Below, piece after piece: positions 1 to 8,550 of a stretch of 38,846 bases of DNA. Under the pieces are notes generated by a model that worked only from the letters and a program-made list of their open reading frames with translations, was not told the origin of the DNA and made no database searches. The first letter of the stretch is position 1, and each line of letters starts with the position of its first letter. The stretch is taken from contig JAOPWM010000309.1 in NCBI GenBank assembly GCA_025965695.1, positions 1 through 38,846 of the forward strand. The letters run 5' to 3'. The translations under genes and the position numbers were made by a program. This DNA is from Blastococcus sp. (GTDB lineage Bacteria; Actinomycetota; Actinomycetes; Mycobacteriales; Geodermatophilaceae).

Positions 1-1
1 C

Positions 2-697
2 GAGCTCGACCGGGCCCTGGGCTACGAGGCCGCCTACGCCGGGACGTCGTTCGCGACCGTCGACAAGCTCGGCAGCCTGCAGTACGGCTCCCCGCTGATG
101 AACGTCACCGGTGACCGGACCGCCGCGTACGGGCTGTCCACGGTCGGTTGGGACGACGAGGGCGTGGCCGGTCAGCAGTGGGACATCGTCAAGGACGGCG
201 TCCTCGTGGGCTACCAGGTCGACCGGAACATGGCCCGGCTGCGCGGCATGCCCCGCTCCAACGGCTGCGCCTTCGCCGACTCGTCCAGCCACGTGCCGGT
301 GCAGCGGATGGCCAACGTCTCGCTGCAGCCCGCGCCTGACGGGCCATCGACGGAGGAGATCATCGGCGGCGTCGAGCGTGGCATCTACGTCGTCGGCGAC
401 AAGAGCTGGTCGATCGACATGCAGCGTTACAACTTCCAGTTCACCGGTCAGCGGTTCTACAAGATCGAGGGCGGGCGGCTGGCCGGCCAGCTCCGGGACG
501 TCGCCTATCAGGCGACGACGACCGACTTCTGGGGCTCGATGTCGGTCGTCGGGGGCCCGCAGACCTATTTCGTCGGCGGCGCGTTCAACTGCGGCAAGGC
601 CCAGCCCGGGCAGGTCGCCCCGGTGAGCCACGGCTGCCCGTCGGCGCTGTTCGAGAACGTGAGCATCCTCAACACGGTGCAGGAGGCGGGCCGATGA
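2..697 (+). CDS. tldD: TldD-family metalloprotease, 3' part (5' end outside window)
   Basis: This is the C-terminal 231 residues of a TldD-type protein; the reading frame is open from base 2, so the gene enters from the left edge. TldD and its partner TldE/PmbA form a zinc-dependent protease that trims small modified peptides and unfolded peptides in the cytoplasm. The visible part has the typical late TldD features: a MNVTGD stretch, a conserved segment around NGCAFAD, and the closing core around GGPQTYFVGGAFNCGK and SHGCPSALFENV. The HExxxH zinc motif of the family would lie upstream and cannot be checked. Its stop overlaps the start of the next gene (ATGA), so the pair is translationally coupled, as expected for a heterodimer. 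The family is known to mature some RiPPs (microcin B17, PQQ-related peptides), which is worth noting given the peptide cassettes 20 kb away, but no link is shown here. Confidence 0.92.
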   Translation, partial: ELDRALGYEAAYAGTSFATVDKLGSLQYGSPLMNVTGDRTAAYGLSTVGWDDEGVAGQQWDIVKDGVLVGYQVDRNMARLRGMPRSNGCAFADSSSHVPVQRMANVSLQPAPDGPSTEEIIGGVERGIYVVGDKSWSIDMQRYNFQFTGQRFYKIEGGRLAGQLRDVAYQATTTDFWGSMSVVGGPQTYFVGGAFNCGKAQPGQVAPVSHGCPSALFENVSILNTVQEAGR

Positions 698-2082
698 CCG
701 CGCTGACCCCGCAGGCGCTCGTCGAGAAGGCGCTGGCCGCCTCGACCGCCGACGGGCAGGTCACGTTCGTCACCGAGAGCTCCGAGGCCAACCTCCGGTG
801 GGCAGGCAACAGCCTGACGACCAACGGCGCGATGCGCTCTCGGCACGTCGTCGTCATCTCCTTCGTCGACGGTGGCGCCGGGATGGCAGCGGGCACCGTC
901 GCCCGGACGGGGACACCGGACGTCGCAGCGCTCGTGGCGGCCAGCGAGCAGGCCGCACGGGACGCCGGACCGGCCGAGGACGCCGTTCCACTGGTCAGCG
1001 AGGCGCCCCCCGGCAGCGGCGACTGGGACGCCGAGCCGGCCGGGACCTCGATCGAGGTGTTCGGCGAGTTCGCGGCCGCCCTGGGCCAGGCCTTCGGGGA
1101 GGCCCGCGACCGCGACGAGCTCCTCTTCGGCTTCGCCGAGCACTCGATGCGGACGACGTATCTCGGCACCTCGACCGGCCTGCGGCTGCGGCACGACCAG
1201 CCCACCGGGCGGGTCGAGCTCAACGGCAAGAGCCCGGACTTCTCCCGCTCGGTGTGGGCCGGCACCGGCACCCGTGACTTCCGGGACGTCTCGGTCGCCG
1301 ACCTCGCGGCCGACGTCCAGCGCAAGATGGGCTGGTCCCAGCGCCGGATCGAGCTGCCGGCCGGGCGGTACGAGACGCTGCTGCCGCCCTCGGCCGTCAG
1401 CGACCTGATGATCTACCTCTACTGGACGATGGAGGCCCGCGACGCCGACGAGGGCCGCAACGTCTTCGCCCGTCCCGGGGGCGGCAACCGCATCGGCGAG
1501 CGGCTCTCGGCGCTCCCCTTGACGCTGCGCAGTGACCCGAACGCCCCGGGGCTGGAGACCACGCCGTTCCAGGTGGTCGGCGCCTCGTCGGGCTCGGCCT
1601 CGGTGTTCGACAACGGCATGGCCACGCCGGCGGTCGACTGGATCGCCGACGGCGTCCTGGCCAACCTGATCCGCCCGCGGGCCTGGGCCCTGCGGACGAC
1701 GGCCCCTGCAACGGCCGCCGTCGACAACCTGATCCTCGAGGACCCGAACGCGACGGCGACGCCGGAGGAGATGCTGGCCGCGACCGAGCGGGGCCTGCTG
1801 CTGACCACCCTCTGGTACATCCGCGAGGTCGATCCGCAGACGCTGCTGCTCACCGGGCTCACCCGCGACGGGGTGTTCCTGGTCGAGAACGGAGAGGACA
1901 CCGGGGCGGTCCACAACTTCCGGTTCAACGAGTCGCCGGTCGACCTCCTCGGCCGGAACGTGCAGGCCGCCCGGACCGAGCGGACCCTGCCGCGGGAGTG
2001 GAACGACTGGTTCACCCGGGCCGCGATGCCACCGCTGCGGGTGCCGGACTTCAACATGAGCAGCGTGAGCCCGGCCAGCTGA
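694..2082 (+). CDS. pmbA: TldE/PmbA-family protein, partner of TldD
   Basis: A complete 462-residue protein of the usual TldE/PmbA length. The ATG overlaps the tldD stop by four bases, fixing the start. The family has the same fold as TldD but lacks the zinc-binding HExxxH, and I see none here, so this is the non-catalytic half of the TldD/E protease. Recognisable parts are the N-terminal domain (ALVEKALAAS, then TFVTESSEANLRWAGNSLTTNG), the central LPAGRYETLLPPSAVSDLM segment that follows the sequence region where TldD carries zinc ligands, and the C-terminal GLTRDGVFLVENGE and HNFRFNESP motifs. It is the last gene of this operon; a 7-bp inverted repeat at 2173-2207 may mark the transcript end. 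Confidence 0.93.
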   Translation: MTALTPQALVEKALAASTADGQVTFVTESSEANLRWAGNSLTTNGAMRSRHVVVISFVDGGAGMAAGTVARTGTPDVAALVAASEQAARDAGPAEDAVPLVSEAPPGSGDWDAEPAGTSIEVFGEFAAALGQAFGEARDRDELLFGFAEHSMRTTYLGTSTGLRLRHDQPTGRVELNGKSPDFSRSVWAGTGTRDFRDVSVADLAADVQRKMGWSQRRIELPAGRYETLLPPSAVSDLMIYLYWTMEARDADEGRNVFARPGGGNRIGERLSALPLTLRSDPNAPGLETTPFQVVGASSGSASVFDNGMATPAVDWIADGVLANLIRPRAWALRTTAPATAAVDNLILEDPNATATPEEMLAATERGLLLTTLWYIREVDPQTLLLTGLTRDGVFLVENGEDTGAVHNFRFNESPVDLLGRNVQAARTERTLPREWNDWFTRAAMPPLRVPDFNMSSVSPAS

Positions 2083-2479
2083 GGGCCCTCGCGCGCTGCG
2101 TTCGGTGAGCGCCTGGCGCAGGGATGCGCCCGCCTCGTGTGTGGCGAACTGCGCGATACGACGCCCCCCAGCGGGGTGTGACTGCCGCTTTGGCGACGTG
2201 ACACCCCATCCGTCACTCCGGCACCGTCGGACGACCCGGCATGGTGCATGTGCGACAACTGCTGGGCGAAACCTGGTGAAAACTGACGGCGACTCCGTGT
2301 GCTGGCACGGCTACCGTAGGTGTCGGGAGAGCGACGCGGCTGCACCCCGGAATCCGACCGATTTCGCACCCAGGGATTCAGTTCCACACGATTCCTGCCG
2401 ATATCTCGTTCAGCTTCGCCTTTTCGCCACATGCACAGGGGTCCCGCTCAGCGAGCGGGACTGTCGAGGGGAGGACTCC
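2083..2479 (+). other. Gene-free stretch between pmbA and the Cys-rich small gene
   Basis: About 400 bases without a convincing gene. Open frames exist but they have no ribosome binding site and unusual composition. It contains a possible terminator for tldDE (GGGGTGT at 2173-2179 pairing with ACACCCC at 2201-2207) and a locally AT-richer part (about 2370-2430), which likely carries the promoter of the next gene. I could not assign clear -35/-10 boxes. Confidence 0.5.
2441..2461 (+). promoter_or_regulatory. Hairpin directly upstream of the ribosome binding site
   Basis: GTCCCGCT and AGCGGGAC form a perfect 8-bp stem with a 5-base loop. It ends only four bases before the GAGGGGAGG ribosome binding site of the Cys-rich gene. 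The position suggests control of translation or transcript stability, possibly an attenuator; no regulator is identified. Confidence 0.45.
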
Positions 2480-2782
2480 ATGACCAGGAGTCGCAAGCCG
2501 TCCGTCTTCCAGGTGGGCAAGGTCCGGGACGACGGCCGTACGGTCGTCATCTCCGGGTGGGGTCTGGGCCTGTGTGCCCAGGGCTGCGCCTGCCACCGTC
2601 ACCCGTCGGCCGGGCACCTCGCCATCGAAGAGGACCAGGCCGGTGGCCGCCTCGGCCTCGCCACCTTCCGCGAGGGCGGCTGCGACTGCTGCGAGCCGTG
2701 GACTGCCGAGGAACTCTCCGCGATCCTGCGCGACCTCGACGCCGTCACCAGCCTGCAGGCGCAGGAGCCCCTCGCCGGCTGA
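2480..2782 (+). CDS. Small Cys-rich protein of unknown function (100 aa)
   Basis: The ATG at 2480 is chosen because a strong GAGGGGAGG box ends five bases before it; the frame is open further upstream but with no better start. The protein carries two dense cysteine groups: CAQGCACHRH at about residues 31-40 and CDCC at about 71-74, with a Trp-containing VISGWGLGL stretch just before the first. Such CxxxCxCH plus CxCC spacing could bind a metal (zinc or iron) or support disulfides. There is no signal peptide or membrane segment, so a cytoplasmic metal-binding or redox-sensing role is possible. The C-terminal third (PWTAEELSAILRDLDAV) is probably helical. I do not recognise a named family. It appears monocistronic, with a leader hairpin before it and two hairpins after it. 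Confidence 0.8.
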   Translation: MTRSRKPSVFQVGKVRDDGRTVVISGWGLGLCAQGCACHRHPSAGHLAIEEDQAGGRLGLATFREGGCDCCEPWTAEELSAILRDLDAVTSLQAQEPLAG

Positions 2783-2802
2783 GCCGGTCGAGCTCGTTCC
2801 GT

Positions 2803-2817
2803 CTGCCGCACCGGCAG
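2803..2817 (+). terminator. Short hairpin after the Cys-rich gene
   Basis: CTGCCG and CGGCAG pair around a 3-base loop 20 bases after the stop codon. There is no T-run. It is probably part of the transcript end together with the larger inverted repeat that follows. Confidence 0.4.
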
Positions 2818-2823
2818 GCGGTC

Positions 2824-2875
2824 ATGTGCGCCCAGAGTGCAGATCCATCAGTGGAAATGCGCTCTGGGTGCACAT
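2824..2875. repeat. Imperfect 17-bp inverted repeat, possible terminator or palindromic element
   Basis: Arms at 2824-2840 and 2859-2875 match at 15 of 17 positions around an 18-base spacer; the right arm runs into TTTG. It lies between the Cys-rich gene and the NlpC/P60 gene on the same strand. It shares the word AGTGCAGATC with the perfect palindrome at 9779-9836 (GTGTGCAGATCT), so it may be a diverged copy of the same element class. Confidence 0.5.
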
Positions 2876-3071
2876 TTGTCTATAGCGGCTCCACCATTCT
2901 CCCCGGAGCGATGAATGGGACACCCGGATACTCCTGTGACAGGCGTGGCGGTGCACAAAGATGACCAGCGCGCCCTCCACTACTTGTCGACAGCGCTTCC
3001 CTACCGTCGGTTCCGACGCGCATGATCGCGGCCCCTTCCCCGGGCCCGGCGCACGCAGACGGAGGCCGACG

Positions 3072-4100
3072 GTGCAGTTCACCCGAACGACCCATCGCCG
3101 CCGTTCCCGTGCCGCCGTCGCCCTGGGTGCAGCCCTGGGTGCAGCCCTGGTCGCCACGGCGACCGGGCTGCTGTCGCCCTCCGCCGCCGGTGCCGCACCC
3201 GGGACCGCTGTGGAGGCCGGTGAGCTGGTGCGCCAGGCCGCGGAGCAGCTGACCCTCGTCGACGAGCAGGTGCACGAGGCAGAACTGACCGTGGCGGCCC
3301 AGCAGGAAGCCGCCGCGGCTGCCGCGGCGCAGGCCGCTGTGGCGCAGGCCGCCGTGGCGGCCTACGAGCCGCAGCTGCGGGCGATCGCCCAGAGCGGATA
3401 CACCGGCAAGACCCAGTCCCGGTTCGCCGCTTTCCTGACCAGCGAGTCGGCGACCGAACTCGTCCAGCAGATGACGACGCTGGACATGATCGCCGAGCAC
3501 ACGAACTCGGTCATGTCCGAGGTAGCCGCGGCGCAGGCCGTCGCGCAGCAGGCTCAGAATGCCGCGGACGAGGCGGCCGCGACGGCCACGGCCGGCCTCG
3601 CGCAGCTCGAGGCACAGCAGGCCGAGGTCCAGAAGCAGATCGCCGGCTACCAGGCCGACTTCGCCCGGCTGTCGGCCACCGAGCAGGCCGCCGTGACCAC
3701 CGCCGTCGCAGGGCGCTCGCTGCAGGCACCCAGGGATCTGCCGATGCCCTCCGGTGCCGCCGGTGTGGCCATCCAGACCGCGCTGGCCCAGGTCGGTGAC
3801 CGGTACGAGCACGCGGCCTCCGGTCCGGACGCCTTCGACTGCTCCGGCCTCACGTCCTACGCCTACGCCGCGGCCGGCTTCTCGCTGCCGCACTCCAGCC
3901 GTGCGCAGTCCCAGCTGGGCACCCAGGTGTCGCGGGGGGAGCTGCAGGCGGGGGACCTGGTCTTCTTCTACACACCGATCAGTCACGTCGGCCTCTACAT
4001 CGGCAACGGGATGATGGTGCACGCGCGCACCTACGGGTCGCCGGTCGCGGTCACCAGCGTCGACCAGCAGGGTTTCCGCTTCGGCGTCCGTCTCGGCTGA
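3072..4100 (+). CDS. Secreted NlpC/P60 peptidoglycan hydrolase with coiled coil
   Basis: A 342-residue exported cell-wall endopeptidase of the RipA/RipC kind, which cuts peptidoglycan stem peptides. The GTG at 3072 is chosen because GGAGG sits six bases upstream and the protein then starts with an ideal signal peptide: RRRSR, a hydrophobic Ala/Leu run, and a GAAPG cleavage region near residue 40. Residues about 45-225 are Ala/Gln-rich and should form a long coiled coil, used by relatives for regulation by FtsX-like partners. The NlpC/P60 domain follows with catalytic Cys257 in DAFDCSGLTSY, His305 in ISHVGLYIG and a third polar residue at His317. It stands alone after the small Cys-rich gene. 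The signal-peptide DNA contains a 12-base tandem repeat (3120-3143) that gives the ALGAALGAAL run. Confidence 0.92.
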   Translation: MQFTRTTHRRRSRAAVALGAALGAALVATATGLLSPSAAGAAPGTAVEAGELVRQAAEQLTLVDEQVHEAELTVAAQQEAAAAAAAQAAVAQAAVAAYEPQLRAIAQSGYTGKTQSRFAAFLTSESATELVQQMTTLDMIAEHTNSVMSEVAAAQAVAQQAQNAADEAAATATAGLAQLEAQQAEVQKQIAGYQADFARLSATEQAAVTTAVAGRSLQAPRDLPMPSGAAGVAIQTALAQVGDRYEHAASGPDAFDCSGLTSYAYAAAGFSLPHSSRAQSQLGTQVSRGELQAGDLVFFYTPISHVGLYIGNGMMVHARTYGSPVAVTSVDQQGFRFGVRLG

Positions 4101-4129
4101 CCGGTCCACGGCGCCTCCCTCGGTCCGGG

Positions 4130-4142
4130 CAGAATTCCGGCG
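4130..4142 (+). promoter_or_regulatory. Possible leaderless promoter of the permease gene
   Basis: CAGAAT at 4130-4135 has -10-like character and its spacing would place the transcription start on the GTG at 4142. No ribosome binding site is seen upstream of that start, so a leaderless mRNA is plausible. There is no clear -35 box. Confidence 0.3.
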
Positions 4143-5629
4143 TGGTCGCCCGTCCTGAAGCTGCATCCCCGAAGAGCGTCGCCGGAGAGCCGGAGCCGAC
4201 GCTCCGGGCCGACGCCGTCGGTTTCCTCGACGCCCTGGTGATCGGCCTCGCCGCCACCTCGCCCGCGTACTCGCTGGCCGCCGTCCTCGGGCCGGTCGTC
4301 GCGCTGGTCGGCGTGCATGCCCCGGGCGTGCTGCTCGCCTCGTTCGTGCCGATGCTGCTCATCGCGGGCGCCTTCGCGGCGCTGAACCGCGCCGACCCCG
4401 ACTGCGGGACGACGTTCTCCTGGGTCACCCGCGGGCTGGGGCCGTGGGCCGGCTGGATCGGCGGCTGGGCCATCACGATGACGGGCGTACTGGTGCTCGG
4501 GTCGCTGGCCGAGGTGGGCGTGCGGTTCACCCTCCTCGCCGTGGGGCTGGACGGCTGGGCGGATTCCACCCTCGCCGTCCGGGGCCTCGCGGTGGTGCTC
4601 GTCCTGGTCATGGCGGCCATCTGCGTGCTGGGGATCGAACTGTCCGCCCGCGTGCAGAACGGGCTCATCGTGGCGCAGACCGTCGCCCTGGCGGTCTTCG
4701 CCACCGTGGCGATCACCCGTGGCATACGGGGCGACAGCCCGTTCGGCGGCCTGACCCCCGCGTGGACCTGGCTCGACCCGTTCGGTGCCGGCGGCTCGTC
4801 GCTGACCGGCGGCCTCCTGCTCGGGGTGTTCGCCTACTGGGGCTGGGAGACGGCCCACAACCTGACCGAGGAGATCACCGACCCGCGGTCGGCGCCGGGG
4901 CGGGCGGGGGTGCTCTCGACGGTGGTCCTGCTGCTCACCTATCTCGGGGTGGCCACGGCGGTCGTCTCCTTCGCCGGGACCGCCTGGCTGGCCGGTCACG
5001 CGGACCAGGAGGAAGCGGTCTTCGCGCTGCTGTCGACCGGCGCGCTCGGCGGCTGGGACTGGGTGGTGCTGCTGGCCGTCGCCACGTCGGCGATCGCGTC
5101 GACGCAGACGACGATCATCCCGGCCTCGCGGACCGCGCTGTCCATGGCGCGACGGGCCGCCCTGCCCCGCCGGTTCGCCTCGATCTCCGCCCGCCATCGC
5201 ACGCCGGACGTCTCGACCTGGTGGGTGGCCGGGGTCGGCATCGCCTGGTACATCGGTGTCGGCCTGATCAGCGAGAACGCGCTCTACGACTCGATCACCG
5301 GACTGTCCCTGCTGATCGCCCTCTACTACGCGCTCACCGGCCTGGCCTGCGCCGTGTACTTCCGCCGCCGACTGCTGGTGAGCGTGCGGAACTTCCTGCT
5401 CCTCGGCGTCGGCCCGCTGACCGGAGCGGCGATGCTCGCCTGGCTGCTCGTGCTCTCCGTGCGCGATCTCGCCGACGCGGAGAACTCCTATACCGGCCAG
5501 GCCTGGCTGGGGGTGGGGCCGCCGCTGGTGATCGGCGTGGGCGTGCTGGTTGCGGGTGCGCTTCTCATGCTGTGGTGGCGCTACCGGGACGGCGCCTTCT
5601 GGCGGGAACAGGCATCGGTCGCCGACTGA
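4142..5629 (+). CDS. APC-superfamily amino-acid permease
   Basis: A 495-residue membrane protein with about twelve hydrophobic segments. It belongs to the amino acid-polyamine-organocation superfamily, which imports amino acids or related amines with protons. Typical early features are the GFLDALVIGLAATSPAYSLAA segment (TM1 with the unwound, small-residue substrate region) and the GTTFSWVTRGLGPWAGWIGGW region of TM2-3. The middle FAYWGWETAHNLTEEITDP motif matches TM6 and the following loop of permeases that resemble putrescine/amino-acid transporters. The substrate cannot be told. The GTG start has no Shine-Dalgarno box. The next gene is convergent with only three bases between stops. Confidence 0.88.
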   Translation: MVARPEAASPKSVAGEPEPTLRADAVGFLDALVIGLAATSPAYSLAAVLGPVVALVGVHAPGVLLASFVPMLLIAGAFAALNRADPDCGTTFSWVTRGLGPWAGWIGGWAITMTGVLVLGSLAEVGVRFTLLAVGLDGWADSTLAVRGLAVVLVLVMAAICVLGIELSARVQNGLIVAQTVALAVFATVAITRGIRGDSPFGGLTPAWTWLDPFGAGGSSLTGGLLLGVFAYWGWETAHNLTEEITDPRSAPGRAGVLSTVVLLLTYLGVATAVVSFAGTAWLAGHADQEEAVFALLSTGALGGWDWVVLLAVATSAIASTQTTIIPASRTALSMARRAALPRRFASISARHRTPDVSTWWVAGVGIAWYIGVGLISENALYDSITGLSLLIALYYALTGLACAVYFRRRLLVSVRNFLLLGVGPLTGAAMLAWLLVLSVRDLADAENSYTGQAWLGVGPPLVIGVGVLVAGALLMLWWRYRDGAFWREQASVAD

Positions 5630-5632
5630 ACG

Positions 5633-6211
5633 TCAGTGGATGTGCCGGCCCTCGGCGAGCATCTGCACGAGCGTCGCGATCCGCTTCGCCCGCGTCGTCG
5701 CGCTGTTCGCCGTGTGCACGCGCCAGAGAACGGCGTAGCGGTTTGCCCCGTCGAGCGTCTCGAACTCCTTCAGCGCCGCGGGCTCTGCCGCCAGGGCCTC
5801 GGCGAGGTCGTCGGGCACGGTGATCGTCGCCGAGCCCGCGTAGGCGCGTTCCCACCGCCCGTCGGCCCGGGCCGAGTCCACGGCGGCGAGACCGGCAGCG
5901 CGCATCCGGCCCGCGAGGGTCAGCGTCTCGACCGCGTCGACGTTCTTCTGCGACCACACGCTGCGGGCCCGGCGCGGGGTGATGCGCTGCAGGTAGAACC
6001 GGTCGTCGAGACGGTTGGAACGCCCGTCGATCCAACCGAAGCACAGCACCGCCTCGACGAGCTCGCCGTAGGTCAGCGACGGGACGTCGGCCCCCTTCTT
6101 GGCGAGCTTCACGTAGAGGCCGGGGGCGGTCGCGTGCTCGGCCTCCAGCCACGCCTCGAGGGCCCCCTGATCGGGAAATCCCAGCACGGGCAGGTCGGTC
6201 GGCAGCGTCAC
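5633..6211 (-). CDS. YdeI/OmpD-associated family protein
   Basis: A 192-residue cytoplasmic protein of the YdeI (OmpD-associated, sometimes called bacteriocin-protection) family. Motifs are LPVLGFPDQGALEAWLEAEH at the N-terminus, LTYGELVEAVLCFGWIDGR, and YLQRITPRRARSVWSQKN, followed by a C-terminal part with VPDDLAEALA typical of the DUF1905/YdeI tail. The biochemical role is unknown. The GTG at 6211 is chosen because the family begins near there and AGGA lies about seven bases upstream; the open frame continues far upstream, antisense to the next gene. It is divergent from the histidine phosphatase gene, with about 110 bases between starts. Confidence 0.85.
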   Translation of the reverse strand: MTLPTDLPVLGFPDQGALEAWLEAEHATAPGLYVKLAKKGADVPSLTYGELVEAVLCFGWIDGRSNRLDDRFYLQRITPRRARSVWSQKNVDAVETLTLAGRMRAAGLAAVDSARADGRWERAYAGSATITVPDDLAEALAAEPAALKEFETLDGANRYAVLWRVHTANSATTRAKRIATLVQMLAEGRHIH

Positions 6212-6319
6212 TTCGCCATCCTGGTCACGGCACGGTCCGTCGTCCACTGTTTCGGGGCCGCACGCTGCGGCTACCGGCGTCCGGGGAGCCGCAGCGTGCG
6301 GCCGGATCGGAGGTGGCGC

Positions 6320-7054
6320 GTGGCCGACCGGGAGCCGGTCCCGTCCGTGCTCTGGCTGGTGCGGCACGGCGAGAGCATGGGGAATCTCGCCGATGCGCGT
6401 GCCCACGAGGCCGGAGCGGCCCGGCTGGACCTGGACATCCGCGACCCCGACGTCCCGCTGTCCGACACCGGCCGGGCACAAGCGGAGGCGCTGGGCCGCC
6501 GGCTGGCCGCGCTCCCCGAGGACGAGCGGCCGACCGCCGCCCTCAGCTCCCCCTTCGCGCGGGCCTTGACGACGGCACAGCTGGCCACCGCGGGCCTCGA
6601 CGTCCGGGTGCGCACCGACGAGCGGCTGCGGGAACGGGACTTCGGCGCCTTCGACGGGATGACCGGCGCGGGGATCCGGGAGCACTTCCCCGACGAGGCC
6701 GGCCGCCGCGACCTGCTGGGCAAGTTCTACTACCGGCCTCCCGGCGGTGAGAGCTGGGCCGACGTCGCGCTGCGGGTGCGCAGCCTGCTGGCGACCGAGG
6801 CGCTGCGGCACGACTGCGAGCGGCTGATCGTCGTGGCGCACCAGGCGGTGATCATGGTCTTCCGGTACGTGCTGGAGGAGCTGACCGAGCAGGAACTGCT
6901 CGCCGTCGACAAGGAGGAGCAGGTCGCCAACGCCTCGCTGACCCGCTACGAGCTCGATGCCGCCGGCAACCTGACGCTGGCGGCGTTCAACGAGGTCGAG
7001 CACCTCGACGACGAGGACATCACCGAGGAGCCCGATGCCGCACCCCAGTCCTGA
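6320..7054 (+). CDS. Histidine phosphatase family protein (phosphoglycerate-mutase-like)
   Basis: A 244-residue enzyme of the histidine phosphatase superfamily. Catalysis uses a phosphohistidine in the RHGE motif at residues 15-18 (LVRHGES); the second catalytic His sits in VVAHQAVIM, and the acid/base region lies in LRERDFGAFDGMT. These enzymes remove phosphate from small molecules or proteins; the substrate here is unknown. The GTG start at 6320 has GGAGG six bases upstream. The gene's last 20 bases overlap the start of the NAD(P)HX dehydratase gene, so the two are likely co-translated, perhaps as a metabolite-repair pair. Confidence 0.9.
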   Translation: MADREPVPSVLWLVRHGESMGNLADARAHEAGAARLDLDIRDPDVPLSDTGRAQAEALGRRLAALPEDERPTAALSSPFARALTTAQLATAGLDVRVRTDERLRERDFGAFDGMTGAGIREHFPDEAGRRDLLGKFYYRPPGGESWADVALRVRSLLATEALRHDCERLIVVAHQAVIMVFRYVLEELTEQELLAVDKEEQVANASLTRYELDAAGNLTLAAFNEVEHLDDEDITEEPDAAPQS

Positions 7055-7925
7055 TCCGACGATCGTCACCCCGGAGGTGCTGCGGGCCTGGCAGCTCCCG
7101 GAGCCGGCCGGCGACAAGAACACCCGCGGCTCCATCCTGGTGATCGGCGGGAGCTCGGAGACCCTCGGAGCGGTGCTGCTCGCGGCCGAGGCCGCCATGC
7201 GGGCGGGCGCGGGCAAGTTGCAGGTGGCCACGGTGGCGTCGGTCGCCCCGTTCGCGGCGGCCGCCCTGCCTGAAGCACTGGTCCGCGCACTGCCCGAGAC
7301 CGACGGCGGCGCGATCAGTGCCGACGCCGCCGACGCGGTGCGCGACCTCGCCGAGGCCGCGGACGCCGTCCTGATCGGGCCGGGCATGGCCGACAAGGAG
7401 GCGACCCAGGAGTTCGGGGCGCGGCTGCTGCCCCATCTGACGGGCCCGCTGGCGCTCGACGCGCTCGGGCTCGCCTGCGTCACCGCTGACGACACCTGCC
7501 TGCACCACCTCGACGGCCGGGCGGTGCTCACCCCCAACCCGCTGGAACTCGCCTACGCGCTGCACGTCGACAGGGACGAGATCGACGAGGACCCGGCCGG
7601 CGCCACGGCGGATCTCGCCGGCCGGGCCCGGGCTGTCGTCGGGCTGGGTGGGGTGAGCTCGTGGATCGCCACCCCGGACGCCCGGCTCTGGCGGGACGAC
7701 AGTGGCGCGGCCGGCCTCGGGGTGTCCGGGTCGGGCGACGTCCGTGCGGGGATCACCGGAGGACTGCTCGCCCGCGGGGCCGATCCGGCGCAGGCCGCGG
7801 TCTGGGCGGCGTTCGTACACGGCCGCTGCGGCGAGCGGCTGTCCTCCTCGGTCGGGCGGCTGGGCTTCCTGGCCCGCGAGCTGCCGCCGGAGATTCCCCG
7901 AGCACTCGCCGAGATCACCGGCTGA
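7035..7925 (+). CDS. nnrD: ADP/ATP-dependent NAD(P)H-hydrate dehydratase
   Basis: A 296-residue carbohydrate-kinase-fold protein of the NnrD/CARKD family, which dehydrates damaged NAD(P)HX back to NAD(P)H using ADP or ATP. Visible motifs are GSILVIGGSSETLGA, RAGAGKLQVA, LIGPGM, LTPNPLELA at residues 165-173 and the anion-hole/catalytic GSGDVRAGITGGLLA with Asp235. It is the stand-alone dehydratase; the NnrE epimerase domain found fused in many bacteria is absent. It overlaps the phosphatase gene and is followed 42 bases later by the carbonic anhydrase gene on the same strand. The central LTPNPLE differs from the more common LTPHPGE, so a diverged subgroup is possible. Confidence 0.88.
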   Translation: MPHPSPDPTIVTPEVLRAWQLPEPAGDKNTRGSILVIGGSSETLGAVLLAAEAAMRAGAGKLQVATVASVAPFAAAALPEALVRALPETDGGAISADAADAVRDLAEAADAVLIGPGMADKEATQEFGARLLPHLTGPLALDALGLACVTADDTCLHHLDGRAVLTPNPLELAYALHVDRDEIDEDPAGATADLAGRARAVVGLGGVSSWIATPDARLWRDDSGAAGLGVSGSGDVRAGITGGLLARGADPAQAAVWAAFVHGRCGERLSSSVGRLGFLARELPPEIPRALAEITG

Positions 7926-7966
7926 CTGCCAGACTTCGGCCGACGACGCAGATCGAGGAGGACGGC

Positions 7967-8545
7967 GTGGCCGACAACTACATCGCTGAACTGGACTTCG
8001 GAAAGCCCCGTATCGACGACCAGGCCTTCGTGGCGCCTACGGCGGTCGTGGTGGGCGCGGTGACGATGGGCGCCCACTCCAGCATCTGGTACGGCGCCGT
8101 CGCCCGCGCCGACGCGGATGTCATCGAGATCGGTGAGGGATCCAACGTCCAGGACGGCTGCACGCTGCACTCCGACGCGGGCTTCCCGCTGCTCATCGGC
8201 AAGGGGGTCACCGTCGGCCACCGCGTCGTCCTGCACGGGGCGCGGGTCGACGACGACGTCCTCGTGGGCATGGGCAGCATCGTCATGAACGGGGCGCACA
8301 TCGGCTCGGGCTCGATCGTCGCCGCCGGTGCCGTCGTCACCCCTGGCACGCAGGTGCCGCCGGGCTCGGTGGTCGGCGGCGTCCCCGCCAAGGTGCTGCG
8401 TCAGGCGACCGCGGACGACATGGCGCACATTCGCGGGAACGCGGCCAGCTACACCGAACGGCTCACCTCGGCCCGCAAGGTGCGCCCGGTGGTCCGCCGT
8501 CCGCTGCCCCCGGCGGGACAGGTGCCGGGCGACTACATGAGCTGA
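7967..8545 (+). CDS. Gamma-class carbonic anhydrase-like hexapeptide protein
   Basis: A 192-residue left-handed beta-helix protein made of hexapeptide repeats, homologous to gamma-carbonic anhydrases (Cam/CaiE/PaaY group). Three histidines occupy the zinc-ligand positions: His68 in CTLHSD and His85 and His90 in TVGHRVVLHGARV. NVQDGC and SIWYGAV are also typical. It may hydrate CO2 or be a non-catalytic relative. The GTG at 7967 is preceded by GAGGAGGA. It closes the phosphatase-nnrD-carbonic anhydrase cluster and is convergent with the next gene, with five bases between stops. Confidence 0.9.
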   Translation: MADNYIAELDFGKPRIDDQAFVAPTAVVVGAVTMGAHSSIWYGAVARADADVIEIGEGSNVQDGCTLHSDAGFPLLIGKGVTVGHRVVLHGARVDDDVLVGMGSIVMNGAHIGSGSIVAAGAVVTPGTQVPPGSVVGGVPAKVLRQATADDMAHIRGNAASYTERLTSARKVRPVVRRPLPPAGQVPGDYMS

Positions 8546-8550
8546 CTGAC

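Noticed and set aside
2-2082. TldD/TldE as the maturation protease of the peptide cassettes
   Set aside because: The family can mature RiPPs, but this is a common housekeeping pair 20 kb away with no shared regulation visible.
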